This document shows positions 36,901 to 46,264 of a stretch of 64,000 bases of DNA, in pieces. A program made the position numbers and the translations under genes. How positions within the stretch are numbered: the stretch's first letter is position 1; each line of letters begins with the position of its first letter. The notes below the pieces were generated by a model. It was given only the letters and a program-made list of their open reading frames with translations. It was not told the origin of the DNA and searched no databases. Source of the stretch: CAWHYG01 sp963833505 (GTDB lineage: Bacteria; Eisenbacteria; RBG-16-71-46; CAIMUX01); the NCBI GenBank assembly GCA_963833505.1, contig CAWHYG010000005.1, positions 558,001 to 622,000 of the forward strand, given 5' to 3'.

Positions 36901-39900
36901 ATCAGCCGCCCGCTTTCCCGCCGAGAAGCCTCGCTCACGGATGATCAAACCGTCTTTCTCCGGAAGCTCGCGCGCAAGACCTGGAGGTTCTTCGAGACCT
37001 TCGTCGGGCCCGACGACCACTGGCTGCCCCCTGACAACTTCCAAGAACTCTCTGTGGCCAGGATCGCGCACCGGACATCGCCGACCAACATGGGACTCGC
37101 GCTGCTCTCCAGCCTCTCCGCCTATGACTTCGGCTACATCCCCGCCGGGGAGCTGGTGACACGCACGGCGAGCGCCCTGGGCACCATGGAAGCCCTGGAG
37201 CGCCACCGGGGTCACTTCTACAACTGGTACAGCACGCAGACACTGGATCCGCTGCCGCCTCTTTACATTTCAACCGTGGACACGGGCAACCTGGCGGGCA
37301 GTCTATTGACACTGCGCTCCGGCCTGCTGGCGATTTCCGATCAGAGTATTCTGGGACCACGCGTGTTTGAGGGCCTGAGCGACACCCTCCGAATTCTCCA
37401 GGACTCGGACACGAACTTCGTCTCCGTCCATCTGACAACACTCCGGGCGGATTTGGATACCGTATGCGAAGGACCACCGAGCACGCTCACGGCGGCGCGA
37501 CTCTGTCTCGAGCGTCTGACCACGGCCATCGCCGGGGTGGTGGCCGATCTCACCGAGGATCCCACGAACGAAGGAAACTGGTGGGCAGGCGCTTTCGCCC
37601 GGCAATGCAGGGCGGCGCTGGAGGAGCTCACCTTTCTCGCTCCCTGGAGCTCTCTGCCGGTCCCCGGGGAACTGATCCCCGATTCCTTTGGCCTGGATGC
37701 GATCCCGACGCTGCGCGAGCTGGCGGGGTTCACGGACGAGCAGCTCCCTGCGTTCACACCTCGGCTCGGCCCGAACGCCATCCGCGAGCAGAGCGACTGG
37801 CTGGCAGCACTTCGAGAGCTCATCAAGGAGGCGGGCCAACGCGCCAGATCCAGGATGGCGACGATGGAGGACCTCGCTTTGCGATCCGGCGAGCTCGCCC
37901 GGGCGGAGTACGACTTCCTCTTTGACAAGGGTCGCCATCTGCTGGCCATCGGGTACAACGTGGCCCAGCGCAGGCGGGACGCAAGCTACTACGATCTCCT
38001 CGCGTCGGAAGCGCGATTGTCCACTTTCGTGGGCATCGCGCAGGAACAGCTTCCGCAGGAAGCCTGGTTTGCGCTCTCACGCCTGCTTACCGCCACCGGC
38101 GGGGCACCGGTACTCCTGTCCTGGAGCGGCTCGATGTTCGAGTATCTGATGCCGCTGCTGGTGATGCCGACCTATGAGAACACGCTGCTCGACCAGACCT
38201 ATCAGGCGGCGGTGGAGAGACAGATCGAATATGGGAAACAGCGCGGCGTGCCTTGGGGCATCTCGGAGTCCGCCTACAACGCGGTCGACGCCCATCTCAA
38301 CTACCAGTACCGCGCGTTCGGGGTGCCCGGCCTGGGGCTCAGACGCGGATTGGCCGCGGACCTGGTCATTGCCCCCTATGCCTCGGCCCTGGCACTGATG
38401 GTGGCCCCTGACGAGGCGTGCCTGAACCTGCAGCGCCTCTCCGCCGAAGGGCGTGAGGGGCGATATGGCTTCTATGAAGCCGTCGACTACACTCCAGGCC
38501 GCCTCCCGGGTGGACAGTCGAGCGCCATCATTCACTCGTTCATGGCGCATCACCAGGGAATGACTCTTCTCTCCCTGGCCTATTTACTTCTGGATCGTCC
38601 GATGCAGAGACGGTTCGAGTCGGATCCTCTGTTCCGGGCGACGACGTTGTTGCTCCAGGAGCGGGTGCCAAGGACCACGGCGTTCTATTCCCAGGCCGCC
38701 GAGCTCTCCAACACCCAGGCGACCACCGGTGGTCCGGAGACGCTGATGCGGGTGCTCAGCACGCCGGACACACCAGTGCCGGAAGTGCAGTTGTTGTCGA
38801 ACGGCCGATACCACGTGATGATCACGAATTCGGGGGGCGGCTACAGCCGCTGGAAGGACATCGCCGTCACTCGCTGGCGTGAGGACGGCACCTGCGACAA
38901 CTGGGGTGTGTTCTGCTACATCCTTGACCAGAGCACGGGGCGGTTCTGGTCCACGACGCATCAGCCGACCCTCAGCAAAGCGGAGCGCTTTGAAGCGATC
39001 TTCTCGGAGGCGCGAGCGGAATTCCGCCGGCGAGACCAGGATATCGACACGCACACGGAGGTCGCCGTTTCGCCGGAGGATGACGTCGAAGTGCGCCGCA
39101 TCCGGATCACGAACGGGTCCTCCAAGCGCAAAGTGATCGAGGTGACCAGCTACGCAGAGGTCGTTCTCGCCTCGTCCGTGGCGGACGCGCTCCATCCCGC
39201 GTTCAGCAATCTCTTTGTTCGGACCGAGATCGTTCCGAATCAGCAGGCGATCCTCTGCACGCGCCGGCCCCGCTCCATCGACGAGTCGACCATGTGGATG
39301 TTTCACTTGATGGCCGTGCACGGGGCGCAGGTCGATGAGAGCTCCTATGAGACCGATCGCCAACGGTTCATCGGTCGCGGCCATACCGTTGCTGATCCTC
39401 AGGCCATGGGCCCCGCAGGCACACTCACCGGCAGCGAGGGATCCGTTTGTGATCCGATTGTCGCGATCAGACATCGGATAACTCTCGATCCCGAGGAGTC
39501 TGCGACGGTGAATATCGTCTTCGGTGTGGGGGCGTCCCGCGAGATCTGCATGGGCCTTGTTGAAAAGTATCATGATCGCCGTCTCGCGAACCGCGTTTTC
39601 GACCTGGCCTGGACCCACAGCGAGGTGGTCCTGCGGCAACTCAACGCCACGGAAGCTGATGCCCAGCTCTATGGACGCCTGGCCGGCTCCGTGATCTATG
39701 CCAACTCCTCATTGCGTGCCGACTCCAGCATCATCAGCAGGAACCGTCGAGGCCAGTCCGGCCTGTGGGGCTACTCCATTTCCGGCGATCTGCCGATCGT
39801 GCTCTTGCGCATCAGCGATCCGGCCAATATCGAGCTGGTGCGCCAGCTCGTCCAGGCCCACGCCTATTGGCGCCTGAAGGGACTGGCGGTCGACCTCGTG

Positions 39901-42621
39901 ATCTGGAACGAAGACCAGGCCGGTTACCGGCAGCTCCTTCATGACCAGATCATGGGACTGGTTGCCGCGGGCATTGAGGCCAACATCGCCGACCGGCCGG
40001 GAGGCATCTTTGTCAGACCGGCGGATCAGATCTCGGACGAGGACCGCATCCTGCTCCAGTCCGTGGCTCGCGCCATCATCATCGACGGTCACGGGGCGCT
40101 GGCGGAACAGATCAACCGCCCGAGGGTGGTCGACTTGCCCGGCCCGCTGCTCACACGGGCGCGGGCTCGCCGCTGGAGCCCCCCACCGGCGCATGAGTCG
40201 CCTCGCCAGGATCTGATCTTCTTCAACGGTCTGGGAGGATTCACCCCGGATGGGCGCGAATACGTGATCACGACCGCGCCTGGACAATGCACGCCGGCGC
40301 CGTGGGTCAACGTCCTGGCGAACCCGGAGTTCGGCACCGTCATTTCGGAGAGCGGTCTTGCGTGCACCTGGAGCGAGAATGCCCACGAGTTTCGTCTGAC
40401 CCCGTGGACCAACGACCCCGTCAGCGATCCCGCCGGTGAGGCTTTCTACGTCCGGGACGAGGAGGACGGCCGTTTCTGGTCGCCCACGCCGCTGCCGAGC
40501 CGCGGGCCCGGACTTCACGTCTGCCGCCACGGATTCGGCTACAGCGTCTTCGAGCACGAGGAAGCGGGTATCCGCTCCGAGCTGTGGATCTATGTGGCCC
40601 TGGATGCGCCGGTCAAGTTCATGGTGATGAGAGTGCGGAACAAGTCAGGCCGAACCCGCCGGCTCTCCGTCACCGGATACGTGGAGTGGGTGATCGGAGA
40701 CCTGCGGCCGAAGACGGCCATGCACCTCGTCACCGAATCCGACCCGAAGACCGGAGCGCTCCTCGGGCGAAACCCGTACAACACCGAATTCGCCGGTCGG
40801 GTTGCCTTCTTCGACGTGGATGATGCGGTCCGGACGTTCACCTGCGACCGCACCGAGTTCCTTGGGCGCAACGGCGCCCTACGAAATCCGGCCGCCATGA
40901 CTCGATCGCGGCTTTCCGGAAGGGCGGGGGTGGCTCTCGATCCCTGTGCCGCGATCCAGGTTCCATTCGAACTCGTTGAAGGGCGGGAGCGCGAGATCAT
41001 CTTCAAGCTCGGCGCAGGGCGAGACGCCGATGACGCCGGCAACCTGGTCCGTCGCTTCCGGGGATCCGGAGCGGCGCGGGGCGCGCTGGATGCGGTGTGG
41101 CAATACTGGAACCATACGCTCGGGGCGGTGAGCGTGGAGACCCCGGACCCGTCCCTCGACGTGCTGGCCAATGGCTGGCTCTTGTACCAGACTCTGGCCT
41201 GTCGCCTTTGGGCCCGGACCGGATTCTACCAGCCGGGAGGCGCCTTCGGTTTTCGCGATCAGTTGCAGGACGCCATGGCGCTCACCCACACCGAGCCGTG
41301 GATCCTGCGTGAGCACCTGCTCCGCTGCGCGGCGCGTCAGTTCCCCGAAGGAGACGTCCAGCATTGGTGGCATCCTCCTTCGGGCAGAGGCGTGCGTACG
41401 CACTGTTCCGACGACTACCTCTGGTTGGCGTTGGCGACATCCCGCTACGTACGGAACACGGGTGACACCGGGGTGCTGGACGAGTCCATACCCTTCGTTG
41501 AAGGCCGCCCGGTCAAGGCGGAAGAAGACTCCTACTACGATCTGCCTGGACGGTCCGAGGAGACGGCCAGCCTGTACGACCATTGTGTGCGCGCCATTCT
41601 CAAGGGCTTGAAGTTCGGGGAGCACGATCTGCCGCTCATCGGTTCCGGCGATTGGAACGACGGCATGAACATGGTGGGCGCACGAGGCAAAGGCGAGAGC
41701 GTCTGGCTGGGCTTTTTCCTCCACGAGGTCCTCGTGCAGTTCTCGGATATCGCTCTCCGGCATGACGACGCTCCCTTCGCCGAACGCTGCCGAAGGGAGG
41801 CTGCCCAACTGCTGGGGAATATCGAGCAAAACGGCTGGGACGGCGAGTGGTATCGCCGAGCGTACTTCGACGACGGTTCGCCGCTGGGGTCCGCCACCAA
41901 CCCCGAATGCCAGATCGATTCGATCGCGCAAAGCTGGTCCGCCCTCAGCGGGGCGGGCGATGCCACGCGAGCGCGCATGGCGATGGAAGCGGTGGATCGC
42001 CGCCTCGTGCGCCGGGACCACGCGCTGATTCAACTGCTGGCCCCTCCCTTTGACACGTCTGCCCTGAATCCCGGATACATCAAGGGCTATCCTCCAGGCG
42101 TGAGAGAGAATGGCGGACAGTACACCCATGCGGCAATCTGGGCGACGATGGCGTTCGCGGCCCTGGGCGACAGCCGGCACGCCTGGGATTTCCTGGCCAT
42201 GATCAACCCGGTGAACCGTGCCAAGTCGCCGCATGGAATGGAGACCTACAGAGTGGAACCATACGTGGTCGCGGCCGACGTCTCGGCGTGCCCGCCGCAC
42301 ACCGCTCGTGGGGGATGGACATGGTACACGGGCTCGGCCGCATGGATGTACCGGCTGATGGTGGAATCACTCCTGGGCTTGCGGCTGGAAGTGGATCGCC
42401 TGAGATTCGAGCCGTGCCTTCCTGAGGATTGGAAGGGATTCAAGCTGCACTACCGGTATCGGGAGACGGTTTACCACATCGAAGTCGTGCGGATGCCCAT
42501 GGGTCCCGGCGGCGGCAGCGTGACCGTCGACGGAGTCAGGTGTCCGGATGACGCCGTACCCCTCGTCGATGACCGGCAGGAACACACCGTCGAGGTGAGC
42601 TTACCGGCGCCAGGTCGATGA
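33946..42621 (+). CDS. ndvB: Cyclic beta-1,2-glucan synthase (NdvB/ChvB-like)
   Basis: A 2891-residue multi-domain enzyme, close to the usual size of about 2800. It initiates, elongates and cyclises beta-1,2-glucan from UDP-glucose at the inner membrane. An N-terminal region is followed by membrane helices near residues 400-470 (PIVLIVALLTGGLVA). The GT84 glycosyltransferase follows, with YVITLDTDTQLPRDSAW near 622-638 and EDYPSRYSADVSRRHRWIRG further on, then more helices. The C-terminal half contains a glucoamylase-like region and a GH94 phosphorylase-like domain, with the catalytic Asp in GSGDWNDGMN near 2567 and NPVNRAKSPHG. The product may act in osmotic adaptation or host interaction, as in Rhizobiales. 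It stands alone, with no transporter gene (ndvA) adjacent. The start is the first Met, with AGGGG upstream. Confidence 0.96.
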   Translation: MIPAIRFRRSAGRYSGDEQPLRAELFSADQMKQHGKALAALHDPILERAPDRLLPRLAENERVLIATRNLLTEAVQTSRRITPAGEWLLDNFYLIEEQIRTARRHLPKGYSREFPSLVRGPSAGFPRVYDIALETISHGDGRVDPENLSSFVAAYQTVTALRLGELWAIPIMLRLALIENLRRVAARVATDRLDRNRADLWADRMTEIAEKDPNSLILVVADMARSGPPMVSSFVAELARRLQGQSPALALPLTWIEHQLSQSGQTIEQLVQSENRQQAADQVSISNSIGSLRFLGAMDWREFVETMSVVEAALRADPGGAYGRMDFATRDRYRHVVERIARSSPFSEEQVARLAIQLTKTRAANQEDGARASHVGFYLIDRGLSQCERAAKVRLSVAETARQTADRFPLLAYLGPIVLIVALLTGGLVATAAASGLRDWTLALIGILSLLCVSQLAVALVNWLAALLVMPHLLPRMDFSRGIPPESRTLVVIPTIITSVQSIEDLVEALEVRFLANRDEYLHFGLVTDLADAPMETLPEDEALIRFAREKIEELNEKYGNGKGGSFFLFHRPRRWNPRERLWIGYERKRGKLAALNALLRGGSADHFALIVGPTSVLANVRYVITLDTDTQLPRDSAWQFVGAMAHPLNRPHYDKDKQRVTDGYGILQPLVAVSLPGTNRSRYARLYGGEPGIDPYTRAVSDVYQDLFHEGSFIGKGIYDVDAFELALGGRFPENRILSHDLLEGCYARSGLLSDVQLYEDYPSRYSADVSRRHRWIRGDWQLVAWLLPRVPGQGKNRQRNPLSGLSFWKLFDNLRRSLVPPALTLLLLSGWMILAPAWFWTLAVIGIIMIPPLFASIQDMAQKGSDEGLMQHVSSAARSTGRHFSQAAFALVCLPYEALFSVDAIVRTMVRLITRRRLLEWSPSDDGRRTARTGLAASFRSMWIAPSISVAAFITLAVTRPSALIAAGAILGLWTASPVIAWWISRPLSRREASLTDDQTVFLRKLARKTWRFFETFVGPDDHWLPPDNFQELSVARIAHRTSPTNMGLALLSSLSAYDFGYIPAGELVTRTASALGTMEALERHRGHFYNWYSTQTLDPLPPLYISTVDTGNLAGSLLTLRSGLLAISDQSILGPRVFEGLSDTLRILQDSDTNFVSVHLTTLRADLDTVCEGPPSTLTAARLCLERLTTAIAGVVADLTEDPTNEGNWWAGAFARQCRAALEELTFLAPWSSLPVPGELIPDSFGLDAIPTLRELAGFTDEQLPAFTPRLGPNAIREQSDWLAALRELIKEAGQRARSRMATMEDLALRSGELARAEYDFLFDKGRHLLAIGYNVAQRRRDASYYDLLASEARLSTFVGIAQEQLPQEAWFALSRLLTATGGAPVLLSWSGSMFEYLMPLLVMPTYENTLLDQTYQAAVERQIEYGKQRGVPWGISESAYNAVDAHLNYQYRAFGVPGLGLRRGLAADLVIAPYASALALMVAPDEACLNLQRLSAEGREGRYGFYEAVDYTPGRLPGGQSSAIIHSFMAHHQGMTLLSLAYLLLDRPMQRRFESDPLFRATTLLLQERVPRTTAFYSQAAELSNTQATTGGPETLMRVLSTPDTPVPEVQLLSNGRYHVMITNSGGGYSRWKDIAVTRWREDGTCDNWGVFCYILDQSTGRFWSTTHQPTLSKAERFEAIFSEARAEFRRRDQDIDTHTEVAVSPEDDVEVRRIRITNGSSKRKVIEVTSYAEVVLASSVADALHPAFSNLFVRTEIVPNQQAILCTRRPRSIDESTMWMFHLMAVHGAQVDESSYETDRQRFIGRGHTVADPQAMGPAGTLTGSEGSVCDPIVAIRHRITLDPEESATVNIVFGVGASREICMGLVEKYHDRRLANRVFDLAWTHSEVVLRQLNATEADAQLYGRLAGSVIYANSSLRADSSIISRNRRGQSGLWGYSISGDLPIVLLRISDPANIELVRQLVQAHAYWRLKGLAVDLVIWNEDQAGYRQLLHDQIMGLVAAGIEANIADRPGGIFVRPADQISDEDRILLQSVARAIIIDGHGALAEQINRPRVVDLPGPLLTRARARRWSPPPAHESPRQDLIFFNGLGGFTPDGREYVITTAPGQCTPAPWVNVLANPEFGTVISESGLACTWSENAHEFRLTPWTNDPVSDPAGEAFYVRDEEDGRFWSPTPLPSRGPGLHVCRHGFGYSVFEHEEAGIRSELWIYVALDAPVKFMVMRVRNKSGRTRRLSVTGYVEWVIGDLRPKTAMHLVTESDPKTGALLGRNPYNTEFAGRVAFFDVDDAVRTFTCDRTEFLGRNGALRNPAAMTRSRLSGRAGVALDPCAAIQVPFELVEGREREIIFKLGAGRDADDAGNLVRRFRGSGAARGALDAVWQYWNHTLGAVSVETPDPSLDVLANGWLLYQTLACRLWARTGFYQPGGAFGFRDQLQDAMALTHTEPWILREHLLRCAARQFPEGDVQHWWHPPSGRGVRTHCSDDYLWLALATSRYVRNTGDTGVLDESIPFVEGRPVKAEEDSYYDLPGRSEETASLYDHCVRAILKGLKFGEHDLPLIGSGDWNDGMNMVGARGKGESVWLGFFLHEVLVQFSDIALRHDDAPFAERCRREAAQLLGNIEQNGWDGEWYRRAYFDDGSPLGSATNPECQIDSIAQSWSALSGAGDATRARMAMEAVDRRLVRRDHALIQLLAPPFDTSALNPGYIKGYPPGVRENGGQYTHAAIWATMAFAALGDSRHAWDFLAMINPVNRAKSPHGMETYRVEPYVVAADVSACPPHTARGGWTWYTGSAAWMYRLMVESLLGLRLEVDRLRFEPCLPEDWKGFKLHYRYRETVYHIEVVRMPMGPGGGSVTVDGVRCPDDAVPLVDDRQEHTVEVSLPAPGR

Positions 42622-42652
42622 CCGGTCCGGTCCGGATCCCCGGGCCTTCCGA

Positions 42653-42748
42653 TCATTCGTTGAACCTGTCCAAGCGCGACACCAGGTCTGTCAGGACGGT
42701 CTCGGAATCCGCCCGCGCCCTTTCCCGGACCTCGTCGGGAACTTGCAC
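42653..42748 (-). CDS. Possible small protein downstream of the RNB gene
   Basis: A 31-codon frame beginning with GTG and ending with TGA lies about 90 bases downstream of the ribonuclease gene on the same strand. A GGGAG lies five bases before the GTG. The peptide would be amphipathic and charged (VPDEVRERARADSETVL, then LVSRLDRFNE), like a short helical protein or the end of a lost gene. A longer form could start at a GTG at 42799 (48 codons). Support is coding appearance only. Confidence 0.3.
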   Translation of the reverse strand: MQVPDEVRERARADSETVLTDLVSRLDRFNE

Positions 42749-42840
42749 CGCTCTCCCTTGGGCATGCAACCCCGACTGCCGGGACGGCCTGATGCTCACG
42801 CGAGATGCCTGTATCGGGTCACGGGAAAGTCCAGCGTCGC

Positions 42841-44337
42841 TCAGCGGCGGTGGCGGCTGACATTGGGGTCGGCGCGGGCGAAATCGATGAAACCGCGCTC
42901 CGGGTCGGTGTGGATGAGCTTCACCCGCACCCGATCCCCGACGTCGAGCCCCTGCGATCCCTGGGTGATGCGGCCTTCAACCGGCGGGTCGAAGATCCGC
43001 GCCCATGTCCCCTTGGGAGAGGCACCTGTGACGATGCCGTCGAACGCGCGTCCGATCTGGCCATCGAGCAGGCAGGCTGCCGCGGCTTTGCGCAGCAACC
43101 GCTCGACCTTCTGGGCATCGTCCTCCTTCCGGGTGCAGTGGAGGGCAAGCGTCTCCAGTTGCTCGCGCGCGTACGGGGCCGGTTGCCCGGAGAGTGCCGC
43201 CTTGAGCAGCCGTTGCGTGATGAGATCCGGGTACCGGCGATTGGGGGCGGTCGAGTGGGTGTAGTCACTCACCGCAAGGCCGAAGTGGCCGGTCACGTCC
43301 GCGCCCGGGAAGCTGGCCACGTACTCGCCCCGGCCAAGCAGCTTGATGACCGCGAGCGAAAGATCGGGGAAACGCAGCGGATCGGCCGCGCGGCGCCGGA
43401 CCAGGAAGTCGTGCAGAGCTTTCGCGTCGGGCTCGGCAGGCAGCCGGTCTTCGTGCGCCAGGGCGATGTCGACGATCCGCTGCCAGCGCTCGGGCGAGCG
43501 CACCACGCGGCGCATGACCGGGAAGCCGTGCCCGTCCAGGAAACGGGCGATGGTCCCGTTGGCGGCGATCATGAAGTCCTCGATGATCTCCTTGGCCCGG
43601 TTGCGAGCGTCGGCCACAAGCCCGCTCACCGCGTCCCCGTCGAACTGGGCCCGTACCTCGATGGTCTCAAGCTCCAGCGCCCCATGCTCGTGGCGATAGG
43701 ACTTCAGGCGTTGGGCCGCTTGGTCCTGAAGGCGGAGGCAGTCGGCCAAACCCGGGACGGCGCCGACCTGCCCGGGCATCTCCCCTGTTCCCTCGAGCCA
43801 GGCGCCCACACTCGGATAGGCGAGCTTGGCCTGGTTGCGCACGACCGCGCGGTAGATGCTGGAAGCGCCGCTTCGGCCCTCTCCATCGACGACCGTTTCG
43901 ACGACCACGGCCAGCCGGTCTTCGCCCGGGCCGAGAGAGGTGAGGTCCGTGCTCAACCGCTCGGGAAGCATCGGAAAGTTCTGGGGAGGCGTGTAGACCG
44001 AGGTCGTGTTGGCGGCGGCGTGCCTATCCACCGCCGAGTCCGATGCCACGAGGACGCTGACGTCGGCCACGGCCACCATCACCGTCACGCCCCCATCGGG
44101 GAGCGCTACGGCCACAGTGAGCTGGTCGAGATCACGCGAGTCGTCGTTGTCGATCGAGCACCAGAGGAGGTCTCTCAGATCACGCACCGCGGCTTCAAAG
44201 GGCGCTTCCGGGGCGGCGAGACGCTCCACCTCAGCCAGCGCCGGGGCCGGAAAGTCGGGTTCGAGTCCGCGTTGGAGCATCTCCTGCCGCGCCACGCGCA
44301 GCAACAAGGCGCGTTGTTGCTCTCTCGGGATGCTCAT
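42841..44337 (-). CDS. RNB-domain exoribonuclease (RNase II-like)
   Basis: A 498-residue enzyme with an RNB catalytic domain that degrades RNA from the 3' end. The acidic metal-binding cluster is SIDNDDSRDLDQ at 61-72. Other family blocks include TSVYTPPQNFPMLPERLST, DFMIAANGTIARFL and the exit-channel region HSTAPNRRYPDLITQRLL. A C-terminal S1-like segment (GRITQGSQGLDVGDRVRVK) is present, while the N-terminal cold-shock domains of E. coli RNase II are missing, so the protein belongs to the short RNB group. GGAGG precedes the ATG. Two 34-bp direct repeats lie 60-140 bases upstream. Confidence 0.93.
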   Translation of the reverse strand: MSIPREQQRALLLRVARQEMLQRGLEPDFPAPALAEVERLAAPEAPFEAAVRDLRDLLWCSIDNDDSRDLDQLTVAVALPDGGVTVMVAVADVSVLVASDSAVDRHAAANTTSVYTPPQNFPMLPERLSTDLTSLGPGEDRLAVVVETVVDGEGRSGASSIYRAVVRNQAKLAYPSVGAWLEGTGEMPGQVGAVPGLADCLRLQDQAAQRLKSYRHEHGALELETIEVRAQFDGDAVSGLVADARNRAKEIIEDFMIAANGTIARFLDGHGFPVMRRVVRSPERWQRIVDIALAHEDRLPAEPDAKALHDFLVRRRAADPLRFPDLSLAVIKLLGRGEYVASFPGADVTGHFGLAVSDYTHSTAPNRRYPDLITQRLLKAALSGQPAPYAREQLETLALHCTRKEDDAQKVERLLRKAAAACLLDGQIGRAFDGIVTGASPKGTWARIFDPPVEGRITQGSQGLDVGDRVRVKLIHTDPERGFIDFARADPNVSRHRR

Positions 44338-44399
44338 GATCGTGGCCTCCGATCTGTCTCCGGTCTCATGGCGTCTGCATCCGACGCTCGGCGAGAGTA

Positions 44400-44474
44400 T
44401 ACCGAACCCTGCCGGCGCTTGAAGTCAGCGTAGATCAGCATACCGATCCTTGCCGGCGCTTGAAGTCAGCGCAG
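44400..44474 (-). repeat. 34-bp direct repeat upstream of the RNB gene
   Basis: The units at 44400-44433 and 44441-44474 share 31 of 34 bases (core TGCCGGCGCTTGAAGTCAGC) with a 41-bp period. They lie between the stop of the sigma-54-activator-like gene and the start of the RNB gene. They may be a regulator binding site or the trace of a mobile repeat. Confidence 0.75.
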
Positions 44475-44605
44475 GTCCGGCACCTCAATCGGATGTTGTT
44501 CCGGTAGGAGAAGATCAGCGACAAGGCTGGTCAGCGGCCTTCGGCACCGTCACCGCGCCGGCCGCCCTGCCCCGACAAGGCCTCACGATACGGTGCCATG
44601 GCCCT

Positions 44606-46264
44606 CTACAGCCCCATCTCCTTGATCTTGCGCACGATGGTGTTCCGATGCACCCCGAGGAGCGCCGACGCCTTGGCCCGGTTGCGCCCCGTGACAATGA
44701 GCGCCTGACGGATGGCTTCCTTCTCCCACTCGGCCAGCGTCAGGACCTTCCCGGACCAAGGTCCGCGGGCGATGTCCTCTTCCTCGGTGATCGGTAGCAG
44801 TGCGTGACGCACCTGGACCGCGCCAATGGCAGTCCGCTCCGTGAAATGCAGCGCCCGGCGGACCACCAGCTCAAGCTCGCCGACGTTGCCCGGCCAGGGC
44901 TGCTCCGCGAGAAGCCGAAGCGCTTCCGGCGTGAAAGTGACGGGCGCTCCGCCCGCCCGGTCGTCGTGGTAAAGTCTCGTGAAGTGCGCGACCAGCTCCG
45001 GGATGTCGCGGATCCGCTCGCGCAACGGCGGAACCGGAAGCGGCAATCCGGAAACCCGCCGATACAGCTCGTCGGAGAATCGGCCGCGTTTGACTTCCTG
45101 ATGGAGGTCGCGCGCGGTGATGAGCACGAGGCGCAGGTCGATCCGCTCGTCCTTTCGGCCGCCCATGGCGCGGTAAATCCCCTGGCGGAGGGTCCGGGCA
45201 AGTTGCTCGCTCAGGCCCTTGCCGAGCAGCTCGGCGTTCTGGAGGACCAGCGTGCCGCGATCCGCATCCTGCAGCAGTCCCGCCGTCTCCGTTTGCACCC
45301 CGGACGCCGCGACTCCGCTGCGCCCGAGGAGGACTCCTTTGAGGAGGTCCGGCGGAACCGCGGAGCAGTCGCAGGCGACGAAGGGGCCGAGCGCCCGGAC
45401 GCCGCCGTCATGGATGACGCGCGCGAGAAGCCTGCGGCCGGTCCCCGGCGCCCCGGTGATCAGGATCGCCACCGTCAGCTGCGCTGCGGCGTCGGCGCGA
45501 AGCCGCAGCGTTTCCACGGCGGGGCTCGATCCGACGAGGCGTTCCGTCGGCACCGCGCGATCCTGCTGGCGGCGCAGCAGGGCGTTCTCACGCACAAGGT
45601 CGCCGTGGACTCTCGCGTTCTGAAGCACTGCGGCCGCGACGTCGGCGAGAACACCCAGCAGCCGCTCGGCGTCCGGCCCGAAGATGCCGGCCGCCGGCGC
45701 GTCCAGATAGAGGGCGCCGATCAGACCGGAACGGCTCTGCAGCGGCAGGCAGAGGACCGACCGGACCTGATTCCGGCGGACGCTCTCCACGTCCTTGAGG
45801 TCGGGATCGAGCAGCGCGTCCTTGGTCACGAACTGCTGTCCGTCCTGGCCGCGCCGAAGGATGGTGCGGCTGATGCGGTCGAGCGCGAGCAGCTCATCGC
45901 CCTCGATGTTCATCGCCAGCACCGGAACGAGGCCTGCGTCCGGCCCCCGGCCGAGGAACACGATGCCGCGCTCCGCGCCGGACGCGCGGATGCCGGCTTC
46001 AAGGATCTTGCGCACCACGGCCCGCAGGTCGAGGTCGGCGGTGACCGCTGATGCCAGTCCGCGGATGGTCTGGAGGGACTGTTCCGCCGCCATCGTCACC
46101 ATCATCCGCTTGAATTCCTGGAACTGCGCCAGGTCATTCGTCAGACCGGCGTGCGCTTCGACACCTTCTGCCAGGTCTTTTACGGCGCTCTCGCCGGCTG
46201 CGAGGTTTTCCCGTGTATCGCGCCGTCTTGGGCGGGGCTTGCGGGGTCCGCTGGTATTCTTCAT
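44606..46264 (-). CDS. GAF/AAA+/Fis regulator with inactivated ATPase (sigma-54 activator-like)
   Basis: A 552-residue protein shaped like an NtrC-family enhancer-binding protein: charged N-terminus, GAF domain (about 60-215), AAA+ domain (about 240-470) and a Fis-type helix-turn-helix (about 515-552; GRNRAKASALLGVHRNTIVRKIKEM). The AAA+ core has lost its function. Walker A reads GAPGTGRR (271-278) with Arg277 in place of Lys. Walker B reads LVLQNAE (339-345) with Gln-Asn in place of Asp-Glu. The GAFTGA loop that contacts sigma-54 is replaced (SGVAASGV, 316-323). It should still bind DNA and sense a ligand through GAF, but not remodel sigma-54. AGGAGG sets the ATG at 46264. Divergent from a truncated kinase gene. 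Confidence 0.88.
   Translation of the reverse strand: MKNTSGPRKPRPRRRDTRENLAAGESAVKDLAEGVEAHAGLTNDLAQFQEFKRMMVTMAAEQSLQTIRGLASAVTADLDLRAVVRKILEAGIRASGAERGIVFLGRGPDAGLVPVLAMNIEGDELLALDRISRTILRRGQDGQQFVTKDALLDPDLKDVESVRRNQVRSVLCLPLQSRSGLIGALYLDAPAAGIFGPDAERLLGVLADVAAAVLQNARVHGDLVRENALLRRQQDRAVPTERLVGSSPAVETLRLRADAAAQLTVAILITGAPGTGRRLLARVIHDGGVRALGPFVACDCSAVPPDLLKGVLLGRSGVAASGVQTETAGLLQDADRGTLVLQNAELLGKGLSEQLARTLRQGIYRAMGGRKDERIDLRLVLITARDLHQEVKRGRFSDELYRRVSGLPLPVPPLRERIRDIPELVAHFTRLYHDDRAGGAPVTFTPEALRLLAEQPWPGNVGELELVVRRALHFTERTAIGAVQVRHALLPITEEEDIARGPWSGKVLTLAEWEKEAIRQALIVTGRNRAKASALLGVHRNTIVRKIKEMGL

Noticed and set aside
44338..44605. A further regulatory RNA between the RNB and regulator genes
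   Set aside because: Apart from the direct repeats, no stable stem or known class could be found by eye.
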